From Phycisphaeraceae bacterium (lineage in GTDB: Bacteria; Planctomycetota; Phycisphaerae; Phycisphaerales; UBA1924), in contig JACKHE010000005.1 in assembly GCA_020639135.1 (NCBI GenBank), forward strand, positions 124,001-188,000: 64,000 bases of DNA, written 5' to 3'. The notes under the pieces are model-generated. The model saw nothing but the letters and a program-made list of their open reading frames with translations, made no database searches and was not told the origin of the DNA. Position numbers and translations under genes: made by a program. Position 1 is the stretch's first letter, and each line of letters opens with the position of its first letter. Shown here one piece after another: positions 35,784 to 43,939 of this stretch.

Positions 35784-36108
35784 TCAGCCGGGGAGTAATC
35801 GGATCGATTTCATGGCGGCTCGAAGGACGGCGCGGTCGTGGTGGTTGGACTTCCCCGGGATCGTGAACACGATCTCGCAGCGCTCGGCGTGGATATCGAG
35901 CTTGACGAAAACGCCCGACAGCGATCTGGCGAGATTGTCGTAGCGGAACGAGCGAGAAGGCTCTTCGGCCCCCCGCGCAAGCCGGGCCGCCGACCGTGAA
36001 CCCGAGCCCGAGCAGTGTCGTGACGGCGGCGTTTCGGAAATCCGCCGGGGTGCTGCGGTTTTTATGAACTGGCGGGAGGATGGGAAGTGGGATCGCTTGC
36101 GAACACAT
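35784..36108 (-). pseudogene. Frameshifted hypothetical gene
   Basis: Two frames carry complementary protein-like parts. The first, from 36108 (HKNRSTPADFRNAAVTTLLG, then LGFTVGG), becomes non-protein-like near 35970. The second gives SRSFRYDNLARSLSGVFVKL and MKSIRLLPG to 35784. The switch falls near a run of six C in the + strand at about 35970-35976, a typical site for an indel. Family unknown. Confidence 0.4.
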
Positions 36109-36161
36109 AGTAAACCTGTTGACGATGACATCTTTAAATGTCTTTTGGCTGTGAGAGCGCT

Positions 36162-36317
36162 ATGAGACGCAATTACACCAATATCGCGATCCCCATCGAG
36201 GTCGCTCGCGAGATCGACAAGTACATCACCGATACACGATTCGGCTACAGCTCTCGGGCGCAGTTCGTGCTGGACGCCATCCGCTCCAGGTTCATCGAGT
36301 TCCGCTGGGGCAAGTAG
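36162..36317 (+). CDS. Ribbon-helix-helix protein, probable antitoxin, 51 aa
   Basis: A short gene that reads YTNIAIPIEVAREIDKYI, then FGYSSRAQFVLDAIRSRF: a beta strand, a helix, the GYxSRAxFV turn and a second helix, which is the CopG/Arc-type fold. The stop is 39 bp before the PIN gene. It most likely binds its own promoter and neutralises the PIN toxin. Confidence 0.8.
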   Translation: MRRNYTNIAIPIEVAREIDKYITDTRFGYSSRAQFVLDAIRSRFIEFRWGK

Positions 36318-36355
36318 GCGAAACCTTGATAAGCGCGGATCGCCTTGCAGCGAAG

Positions 36356-36718
36356 ATGCCAGGATCAAGGAAGAAGAAACGGCGGGTCTTCGTTCTCGAT
36401 TGGACGATCTGGGCCGCATACTTCAGGGGGGAGTGTGACGAGATCGACCGGCTCAAGGACATTCACAGATTGATCACACCGGCGCACGCGCTCGGGCAGG
36501 TCGTGTCCTGGCTCAATGACCACGGGAGATCATCGGAGCACGAGCAGCGGTTCATCGAGTGCTACTCCGTCATCGCGCCGCTGACGCCGGAGATCACGAT
36601 CAAGATTCGCGACTGGAATGGTGGATCGATCACGAGGCACATCGGGTTGGCGATCGCGAGAGCGAACGGCGGCAGGCTCCTCGTCTTTACGAGGGGGAAG
36701 CTCCGAACGCTTCAATAG
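36356..36718 (+). CDS. PIN-domain protein, probable toxin
   Basis: 120 aa from ATG 36356; TTG 36326 would add ten residues. VFVLDWTIWAAYFRGECDEI is the first PIN strand with its acidic residue (LDxxIW). The central block (ITPAHALGQVVSWLNDHGRS) and the end (HIGLAIARANGGRLLVFTRG) follow the fold. The usual last Asp is replaced (FTRG), so the nuclease may be weak or the family unusual. With the ribbon-helix-helix gene just upstream it forms a VapBC-like pair. Its 3' end overlaps the convergent recombinase gene by 32 nt. Confidence 0.7.
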   Translation: MPGSRKKKRRVFVLDWTIWAAYFRGECDEIDRLKDIHRLITPAHALGQVVSWLNDHGRSSEHEQRFIECYSVIAPLTPEITIKIRDWNGGSITRHIGLAIARANGGRLLVFTRGKLRTLQ

Positions 36719-37913
36719 CGGGCGGTGGAGCTGGCTCTTCTCTCAGATTCAGAGCCGTTGGCTGCGGAGTTTTCTGTGTTCCTGGCAGATCGAATGCGGT
36801 CGAGGAAGCATGGGGGAATCCGCTCGGCAGTGGATGGACAGGGGGCAGGGGTGATGGATGTTGCCGGGCCGCATCTCCACGGAGCGCCAGCGCCGCTTGC
36901 TCCGCGAGCACACCGCTGCGGTTGATGTACCGCTCCGCCTGAGCGCTGCCCATCGTCCAGCCGAAGCGGGCGCAGAACGGGTAGGGGGTCAATCGCGAGC
37001 ACCAGAACGTCGCGGACGTGTGCCGGAACTGGTGGGGGTGGAGCGAGACGCCCAGCACGTACTCGCCGACCTTCTTGAGACGCTTGCAGCAGTTCTTGTA
37101 GCCCCAGCAGATGAGCGTGGCCGAGGAGTCGCGGGTTTCGATACAGCCGTTCTCACAGATCGACCCCCCGTCCGGGTGGAACCGGAGCCACGTCAGCACG
37201 CTCTCGGTGGCCATCGGCAGCGCGATGGTCCTGGCGAACGTCTTGCTCACCCGGATGCGGATAAAGCAGAGCCATTGGTTGTCCTGGTCTTTCTTGAACC
37301 AGACGTCGTTCAGCCGGACGTTGAGCAGTTCCCCGATCCGCATCCCGCCGTCGAAGAGCAGCCAGACCAGCGCCTGGCCCTGCGGGTCGAACATCGCCTC
37401 GGCGAGCTTGGGCACGGAAGCGGGGTCGAACGCCTTCGGCTCCGTGAGGACGCGGCGGGTGTCGAACCAGGCGGTGAGATCGGCGATCCTGCCGGGGTCG
37501 TCGGGGAGGAGCCAGGTGTAGAACTTGCGGATGATCTTCTTGAAATCCAGGACGGTCTCGGGGCTGTACCGATCCGATCCTCGGATGCGAGAGAGTTTGC
37601 GGATCTCGCCGTCCTCGACGCCGATGATGAACCGCTCCATGTCCTGGACTCGCGTCTGTTCGAACGGAACGCGCAGCTCCATCGCGAAGCGGCGGAGGAT
37701 GGTCAGGAGCTTGCGGCAGCGCGCATGCGAGAGGCGGCGGACGCTGCCCCTGCGGACGGTCCTGCCAATCCTGGCGTCTCGGATAAAGCGCTCAAGCGTT
37801 GCCCGGTTCTCGGGCAGGAGCCGCTCGTCTCGCTGCAGGCTCTCCAGCTCGCGGCGCAGGTGGGTCTCGTGTCGGTGGATGTCAATCGGTTCATCGATGG
37901 TCTTTGGGCTCAT
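36687..37913 (-). CDS. Second tyrosine recombinase
   Basis: 408 aa from ATG 37913 behind GGAGAG. Core-binding domain up to about 175; catalytic domain with LLFDGGMRIGELLNVRLNDV (first Arg), HPHQFRHTSATFW (His-x-x-Arg) and RFGWTMGSAQAERYI (Tyr), where the usual second His of LGH is replaced (GWTM). A Pro-rich tail of about 60 residues follows the Tyr. It is only weakly similar to the first integrase in the window, so it belongs to another element. Confidence 0.88.
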   Translation of the reverse strand: MSPKTIDEPIDIHRHETHLRRELESLQRDERLLPENRATLERFIRDARIGRTVRRGSVRRLSHARCRKLLTILRRFAMELRVPFEQTRVQDMERFIIGVEDGEIRKLSRIRGSDRYSPETVLDFKKIIRKFYTWLLPDDPGRIADLTAWFDTRRVLTEPKAFDPASVPKLAEAMFDPQGQALVWLLFDGGMRIGELLNVRLNDVWFKKDQDNQWLCFIRIRVSKTFARTIALPMATESVLTWLRFHPDGGSICENGCIETRDSSATLICWGYKNCCKRLKKVGEYVLGVSLHPHQFRHTSATFWCSRLTPYPFCARFGWTMGSAQAERYINRSGVLAEQAALALRGDAARQHPSPLPPVHPLPSGFPHASSTAFDLPGTQKTPQPTALNLREEPAPPPAIEAFGASPS

Positions 37914-38241
37914 GGTGTTCACTCTCCGGAGGCGCCGCGTCGTTATCACGCTTGTGACGGATCGACCGTCGTGCCTGCGGAGTGATTTCAGACGAGCACT
38001 ACTGCCCAGTGAAACAGCCCCTGCCGGGCTTTGGCATCGGCGGGTTGGAGCCCGCGGAACCGGATCATGACGACCGAACGCATCTTGGAGCGCCTCGGAG
38101 TCGTGGGGTGTGTTTGATCTTTATGAAGGTTGCGCTTACGCGTGCCAGCCCTCCTTGTTCCAATTCGAGACTGCCAGCCTCGATCTGGATCAGTTCTGGA
38201 TGGGCAGGTCATTTCCTTGTGCGAGGTATCAGCAGGCGCAC
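37914..38241. other. Intergenic stretch with one copy of a dispersed repeat
   Basis: No gene. It holds copy A of the repeat (38117-38210), which lies downstream of the 3' end of the lipoprotein gene on the - strand. Confidence 0.55.
38117..38210. repeat. Dispersed repeat copy A
   Basis: Shares a perfect 16-base core, TATGAAGGTTGCGCTT (38122-38137), and a roughly 90-bp diverged block with copy B at 42859-42957. Both copies sit just downstream of a - strand gene and have the same orientation. Possibly a mobile palindrome, or a 3' end RNA structure. Confidence 0.65.
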
Positions 38242-40650
38242 TCACGGTTCAAACAGTTCCGCGTGATCAAGATACCGCGCCGGTCTTCTCGGATCATCGC
38301 TTATTCGCCGCCATGCGCTGCGTTGAAGGGTGAGCGCCTCGGCTTGGGTGATGCCGAATGCGACTTCTGCTTTTGCAATCTGTTCTTCATTGCGGAATGG
38401 GGCAAGAGCGTCCGCCACGTGGTCGGTTGCGATCCCATTGCCGAGGCGGGCCATTCTGCCCCATACCTTGTCTGCTGCCTCAATATCTTCTGCTTTGGCT
38501 CCAATGTTCTTTGCAAACGACGTGAGATACCGTTGATGCCAACCTGTTTGGAGCATATCAACATTTACTAGGTTGAATTTTTTTGTGTCTTGGCGGTCAT
38601 GGGAAAACAGGATCGCGAATTTCATCATCAGCGTGATGTCGTCGTGCAACACGCCTTCGCGCAAGCGAAGAAGCAGTGCTCGGGCAGGGGCGTATGCGGC
38701 CGTCAGTTCACTTGCGGGAACGTTTTCCCCGTGCATCTTTTTATCGGAAATCTCGAATAGCCGCAGATTGGCAAGTTCTTCCATCGCGGCCATTGACATA
38801 TGGTCCGACGCATTTGCAAACCAAAGTACGGCGTGATGATTGAGCATCACCTCATCCCGCTCACGCAAATCAAATGCCCTGAGAATAGCATTGGCCTCGT
38901 CCATCTTCGCTTTCGGTTGTTGATCAAGCATATATGAGGCATCGAGTATGAGATTGCCAACGGTATTCATGGCCTCTACATTGCCATTGAGCGCGGCTCT
39001 GTGGTATAGCATCAAAGCGCGAGCATGAACCGCCTTGATCCGTTGCGGATCATCTATATGCTCCGGATCAAACCATTCATCAGCCACTCTCGCGACGTGC
39101 ACTGCAAGGGCTGGATGCAGCTCGGACCTGAGCAGACATTCAAGAAGATCGTAATCCACGCCATACTCACCTCCCGGTTGAACAGAACTCGCGGTAATGG
39201 TCCAAACTGGCAACCACAGGTATTCCGGTGCATTGGGATCGAGTCCACTCATCCAATTTTGGATCAACGAAACACGCTCCGTCAACGACGTGAGCCGAAG
39301 CAATGCCTCTCGCGCTGCGTCTCGAGGCGTGATCCACGATGTTGGTCTTGGCTCTCGCGAATGCGGGGCCGACTCCGCTTCAACTCGGAGCACTTCGACT
39401 GCCAGTTCCTTCCAGTGCTCAGAGCGAGCGGGATCGGTGTCTTTGAGCAGCTCATGCAACTCGAGCATCGCTTGCCATTCTCCGGATTCGGCAAGCTGCA
39501 ACAGCAACGGCAGGCGGGCATCTTCCTCCGTGAGTACGAGATGACCATCGTCCCGTTCGTCAAGCAAATTGCGGAGCGCTTCCGGATCATTCGCCATGGC
39601 GGCGCGTTTCCAAAGTCTGTGTGCGGTTTCATCGGTTCCCTCGACCTGTCCGGCGTCGACCGCGCGCGCCACTAAGATCATTGAGTCAACATGGCCGAGT
39701 TCGGACGCGGCTAAAACCCATTGAAGTCCCACCACGCGATTCATTGGAACGCCGATCCCTCGGACGTATCGGCGAGCGATGTCGGCGACGAACTCGGGGT
39801 CGGGTTCGGGGCTGGTCACGGCCCTTGAAAAGGACGTTAGGAACTCCACGCGATCAGCCGCGATGCCCTTTGCACTCTCGGTGACTCCCAGGCGGTTCAA
39901 CTGAGCCATGAGTGAGAGGAAGTGTTCGTCGTCCAGGTAATCGGGGGCAAGTCGTGAGATCGATTCGAAGGCGTAGGCTCCGAGCAGCGGGTCATCACGC
40001 AGTACCGCAATTCGACCGGCTACATCCCAAGCTTCGATCAAGTCCTGATGTGGCACAGCGAGCACAGGAAGCAAGGCGACATATGCCTCTTCGATCAGCT
40101 CCGTGCGACTACTCTCAGTTGCTGTGGGGACATCAGCGAGGATTGACTTGGCTGTTGCAAGAGCGAGCTTCTGCTCTGCATGTGTCGGCAACCTTGGGAG
40201 ATCGTTATCCACGGGATCCACGGTTTGCGAAGAGACGACCGGATCGGATCCCGTTGTCGGTGGACGTGCAAGTCGCTGCCAGAGCTCCTGGATATCGGGA
40301 TTACTCGCTAGTTCGGGTCGGAGCCGTACCAACTCCTCAATCGCTATGACACTTATGTCACGCTTTCCGAGTATGTCTGCCGTTTGCGCGATAGCGAACT
40401 GAAGTTCGGCGTTTTCGGAGTCCAATGCCGCAGCGGATACGAGTGTCTCTAGTGCGGCTGCGCTGTCGCCCGCATCCAAGAGTCTTCTCGCCTCATCGAG
40501 TGATGCCTGGCTAGCATCCGCTGCCTCGGCATTGGTCTGAATAGGCTCATTCTGGGTATTCGCGACCCCCGAATCCTCTCGCTCGGTGCAGCCGGACAGA
40601 ATGAGAAGGGCCGAAGCCGCGAGTATTGAACTGCAGTGCCGGCAAATCAT
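38242..40650 (-). CDS. Large lipoprotein with TPR/Sel1-like repeats
   Basis: 802 aa. The N-terminus ICRHCSSILAASALLILSGC is a lipoprotein signal with an LSGC lipobox. The mature part has TPR-like helices (SLDEARRLLDAGDSAAALET; LQFAIAQTADILGKRDISV) and longer Sel1-like blocks (RYVRGIGVPMNRVVGLQWVL; AHRLWKRAAMANDPEALRNL). It probably works as a scaffold on the periplasmic side of the membrane. It follows the gene at 40663 by 12 bp on the same strand. Confidence 0.85.
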   Translation of the reverse strand: MICRHCSSILAASALLILSGCTEREDSGVANTQNEPIQTNAEAADASQASLDEARRLLDAGDSAAALETLVSAAALDSENAELQFAIAQTADILGKRDISVIAIEELVRLRPELASNPDIQELWQRLARPPTTGSDPVVSSQTVDPVDNDLPRLPTHAEQKLALATAKSILADVPTATESSRTELIEEAYVALLPVLAVPHQDLIEAWDVAGRIAVLRDDPLLGAYAFESISRLAPDYLDDEHFLSLMAQLNRLGVTESAKGIAADRVEFLTSFSRAVTSPEPDPEFVADIARRYVRGIGVPMNRVVGLQWVLAASELGHVDSMILVARAVDAGQVEGTDETAHRLWKRAAMANDPEALRNLLDERDDGHLVLTEEDARLPLLLQLAESGEWQAMLELHELLKDTDPARSEHWKELAVEVLRVEAESAPHSREPRPTSWITPRDAAREALLRLTSLTERVSLIQNWMSGLDPNAPEYLWLPVWTITASSVQPGGEYGVDYDLLECLLRSELHPALAVHVARVADEWFDPEHIDDPQRIKAVHARALMLYHRAALNGNVEAMNTVGNLILDASYMLDQQPKAKMDEANAILRAFDLRERDEVMLNHHAVLWFANASDHMSMAAMEELANLRLFEISDKKMHGENVPASELTAAYAPARALLLRLREGVLHDDITLMMKFAILFSHDRQDTKKFNLVNVDMLQTGWHQRYLTSFAKNIGAKAEDIEAADKVWGRMARLGNGIATDHVADALAPFRNEEQIAKAEVAFGITQAEALTLQRSAWRRISDDPRRPARYLDHAELFEP

Positions 40651-40662
40651 CTCGCCAGGTCC

Positions 40663-42432
40663 TCAATCGCGTTCGAAGATATCTTTGGAGGGCGGAAACT
40701 CAGTGAGAACTACGCGCCTGGTTCCGACATAGAAAGGGAAGGAACTCAGCCGCACGGGAAAGGCGCTGTCATTCGTAACAAGATCAAGCATATGTTCGCC
40801 GGTTTGAGTTGGGAGTTCTTTCAAAATCTGTGAGCCGGAGGGCGCAATTCCGATCGAGTTCACACGCGATTGTGGCCCTGAGGGTGAACGGGTCAGATCG
40901 ATCGGGTTGGGAATTCCAAGCGCTTCGCCCAGAGGTCCGTAAGCGAGAAATAGTGCGAGCTCACCTCGTCCGCCAGACTCGAGTGGATTATGAGGGATGT
41001 CGATTTTGCGCATCAATGGAACGACCAGTCGTTGCTCGGGCTGATCCGCGTCATAAAACATCCACAGCTCCTTCTGAAGCAGGAACGTTAGATCCTCGGC
41101 GACGGTCATCTCTGTGATGGATCGTGAATCGATTATCAGCCTCCAACGTTTGTCAGGTGGGATGCTTTCTTTCGGCCATCCCCGAGGAGGGAACACGCCG
41201 TCAAGCGCCCGAGCGTATGCTTCCTGAGTCGATGGTCCGTCGATGAGGCGGATATTAGAAGAGGACTCGTACTCCAACTGGCTCTCGGGTTTCGGCGGCG
41301 CCAGATCGGTCAGGGTTCGCAGCCGAGGCTTGGCGGGCTCATCGGCCAGCTCTGAGCCGACTCCACGGCTTGCGTTATTCTGGCTCTCCAAGAGTGGGCC
41401 GAGGAGCGCGTCAATCATCGATTGAGAAGGGGCCAATCCGCGCGTCTCGAAAGAACGAACTTCCAGTTCGTCGTCGGTACGCTCCACTATTGGACGATGG
41501 TCGGATCTGGAACTGGATGGTTCACTCGATGGAATGTCGGGAAGGTCAAGCTTCGGAGGGTGATACACCTGACCGCCGGAACCTGCTTGGTACACAACGT
41601 TCGCGCGCCATTCTGCTATTTTCGATTCTAGAGTCGAGACAAGATTGGTAAGGCGAGCCTGCGTCGCATGTTCTCCAAGGCGGCCGGCCTCGTCTCTTGC
41701 CTGCTTGACGTGTGCGAGTATTTGCTCAAGCTGTTCGATCGATGTGACGTGAAGGAGACGGTCTTCGAGTTGATCCTCGAATTGTTGCCAGGGGCTCGAT
41801 TCAAATTCGTTCGGGTATTCCTTGTCCACATCGATCGTGTTCTCTTCGAACTGATCATGGTATCGATCAGTGTCAAATGGGGAATCATCGGGTGAAACGT
41901 GTGTCTGGTTGTCGAGAGGAGCCGGCTCCACTGACTCATACAAAGACGCGAGGGTGCTCAGAGATGCGGCAACCCGATACAGCCCTTTGCGCGACGCGGA
42001 CTGAGCAGACTTTCGAAGTTCAGATGCGGTCTGTGAGCCAGTACGCGGTGTGGTCCCGTGGCGAATTCGCCCGATCTCATCTTCGATCTGCTTTACGGCT
42101 TCTTCCTCTTGTGAAAGCCAGCCAGCGTAGAGGGCAGCCTTTCGTTTGAGTTCACGGCACGACCAGCTATCGACATTGTCACGTGTTACGCCACCAACAA
42201 TTCCTGAGGATCGAGAGTCGATCACGGCAAGCAGCGCATGCCGCGCCGAAAGGCAATCGCGGTCTTCCCTTTCTTTGCGGTCCGGAACTTCGAGAATCGC
42301 TCGAAGGTTGACCCGTCCATCAGGAGTCACTATAGGTCGGTCGAAGTTCCTCTCGTCTGTTACCTGGCCGCTCGCGATGTGGCCTGAGAGAACAAAGACA
42401 ATCAACTGCATACAAAGCTTAACTCTGCGCAT
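40663..42432 (-). CDS. Exported hypothetical protein with coiled coil
   Basis: 589 aa, ATG behind GGAGG. A signal peptide (LCMQLIVFVLSGHIASGQ) suggests periplasmic location. Residues about 70-125 and 210-270 are long charged helices (QEEEAVKQIEDEIGRIRHG). The C-terminal about 180 residues (WRLIIDSRSITEMTVAEDLT; SFPFYVGTRRVVLTEFPPS) look like a beta-rich domain. Family unknown. First gene of a two-gene operon with the Sel1 lipoprotein. Confidence 0.75.
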   Translation of the reverse strand: MRRVKLCMQLIVFVLSGHIASGQVTDERNFDRPIVTPDGRVNLRAILEVPDRKEREDRDCLSARHALLAVIDSRSSGIVGGVTRDNVDSWSCRELKRKAALYAGWLSQEEEAVKQIEDEIGRIRHGTTPRTGSQTASELRKSAQSASRKGLYRVAASLSTLASLYESVEPAPLDNQTHVSPDDSPFDTDRYHDQFEENTIDVDKEYPNEFESSPWQQFEDQLEDRLLHVTSIEQLEQILAHVKQARDEAGRLGEHATQARLTNLVSTLESKIAEWRANVVYQAGSGGQVYHPPKLDLPDIPSSEPSSSRSDHRPIVERTDDELEVRSFETRGLAPSQSMIDALLGPLLESQNNASRGVGSELADEPAKPRLRTLTDLAPPKPESQLEYESSSNIRLIDGPSTQEAYARALDGVFPPRGWPKESIPPDKRWRLIIDSRSITEMTVAEDLTFLLQKELWMFYDADQPEQRLVVPLMRKIDIPHNPLESGGRGELALFLAYGPLGEALGIPNPIDLTRSPSGPQSRVNSIGIAPSGSQILKELPTQTGEHMLDLVTNDSAFPVRLSSFPFYVGTRRVVLTEFPPSKDIFERD

Positions 42433-42973
42433 GGCGCCTCCAGTCCGCTTCTATTGATCATATCAATCAGCATGTCCCGTGGACGAATTCCCGCCTAACG
42501 CGGCGTGACCTGAGCCAAGCCGAGTGCCCAGCAAGACTTGCATCAGGCCATAAATGAACCGGATAGAACCTTGCATGGCGGTAGGATGTGTTCGTCGTCC
42601 GCGATCGATTCGAGATCGCTGGCGAGCATTTTGGTGCTGTCATGGATTTCGACAGGTTCTAGGTGCGGCTCGATAGGGTACAGTCTCCCAAGACAACGCC
42701 TCAAATTCGTTGTGACGGCTCGACCGTCAACACCTGTGAGTCATTCCTGGAAGTTTCGATCCCTATGGGATCGACGCCCCCGCCGGATAGGCATGCCGAT
42801 TCGCGATCTCCTGCGGAATCGGTGCGGTGGTAATCGAAGTGGAACAGGGAACACGATGTTCTATATGAAGGTTGCGCTTCCCCGTTCCAGCCCATATAGT
42901 TCGATTCGGCCCCGAGACTGTCGGCTTCGGAATGGATCGGGTTTGGGTGGCAGGTTGTAGGCTTTCTAGGTTA
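42433..42973. other. Intergenic stretch with repeat copy B
   Basis: No supported gene; two + strand frames of about 60-140 codons lack ribosome sites and match the repeat. Copy B of the dispersed repeat lies at 42859-42957, right at the 3' end of the Lys-rich gene. Confidence 0.5.
42859..42957. repeat. Dispersed repeat copy B
   Basis: Core TATGAAGGTTGCGCTT at 42864-42879; the similarity with copy A continues over GTTCCAGCCC, then a segment with AGACTG, and ends near a GGCAGGTT. Same orientation and same position relative to a - strand gene end as copy A. Confidence 0.65.
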
Positions 42974-43168
42974 TTACTTCTTCGATTGCTTGGCTGACGA
43001 AGTTTTCTTCTTCTTGTCTGGCGCTTGTGTCAACGCGGATGCAGCCACGCTCCTGACGTTTTTGTTTGGGTCCTTCATCAGCTTTGCCGCCTTCGACGCA
43101 ACTTTTTTTGAAGTTTGTTCGCCGCTGCTCTTTGGTGTTGTCTTTCTGCTGGCCTTTTTCTTCGCCAT
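42974..43168 (-). CDS. Small Lys-rich protein, 64 aa
   Basis: Starts behind AAAGGAAC. The sequence is MAKKKASRKTTPKSS at the N-terminus, then KVASKAAKLMKDPNKNVRSV and AASALTQAP, ending in KKKKTSSAKQSKK. The centre matches small basic proteins in many bacteria that have xSKAxKLMKDPxxNxxxxSxAxSALSQ-like blocks; they probably bind nucleic acid. About 30 percent Lys. Confidence 0.78.
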   Translation of the reverse strand: MAKKKASRKTTPKSSGEQTSKKVASKAAKLMKDPNKNVRSVAASALTQAPDKKKKTSSAKQSKK

Positions 43169-43359
43169 GATGCGTTCCTTTCGGGAGAGCCATGAGTCGG
43201 AAGCCCGATGCCCGCTGTGGTTGCATACTATCTCCGCTTAGAGCGATTCTAGGCAAGAGAATGCTGAGGATAAAATAATCTTTGTTATGATTGGAATTGT
43301 AATCGTTCTTGCACCATTGGATTCTCGATATTTCTGCGCCCCCAAAACTTCGATTGCAG

Positions 43360-43800
43360 TCACCATTCCGATCGGTACTGGTAGATCGTCAGCATGCAGG
43401 ACAACGGCACGGGCACGGAGACACCCTTCCCGACTGGGACCCGGGCCGTCACCGGGCTCTCGATGCCCGGTCCGGTCCATTTGAGGGAGAGTTCGGAATA
43501 GCAGTACAGGTGCAGGCCGTCGAAGCAGTAGTAGGTCCCGCCGGTGGCCTCCGGCTCGATCAGCGAGATATCCATCCCGGTCTGCCTGAGGCACCCCTTG
43601 ACGAAGACCGGGGCGTCCTTCGGATCCGCGGGCACGTCGGGGTCGCCCTCCCACCGGAGGCGGGCCGGTTGGATGTTCATCTCCGTCAGGTGTCGATCAA
43701 CATGAGTGAACACGAGCTCCCGGAATTCGTCATCGGTCATCGAGCTGTTCGCCGGCTTGGACGGCATGTTGAACCCAATCACGAGTGAACCATTCGGCAT
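43360..43800 (-). CDS. Hypothetical 146-aa protein
   Basis: ATG 43800 behind GGGAGAAGAG. Soluble alpha/beta sequence (GSLVIGFNMPSKPANSSMTD; RELVFTHVDRHLTEMNIQPA; GTYYCFDGLHLYCYSELSLK). No family recognised. It lies downstream of the kinase gene (139-bp gap) on the same strand. Confidence 0.65.
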   Translation of the reverse strand: MPNGSLVIGFNMPSKPANSSMTDDEFRELVFTHVDRHLTEMNIQPARLRWEGDPDVPADPKDAPVFVKGCLRQTGMDISLIEPEATGGTYYCFDGLHLYCYSELSLKWTGPGIESPVTARVPVGKGVSVPVPLSCMLTIYQYRSEW

Positions 43801-43939
43801 AATCTCTTCTCCCGGAAAAGACACAGGCATGTGTGAATGCACGCGATAGCGGCACAACCGTGTGCCACGCTGTGATCTCGTCCGGAAAAAGCGGCTTTGA
43901 GGCCTACCAAAATTGAGGAATCGAAGACCCTGACGTGTC

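Noticed and set aside
42538..42960. 140-codon + strand frame covering repeat copy B
   Set aside because: No start signal; the similarity with copy A is at the nucleotide level and the two copies are not in a shared coding context.
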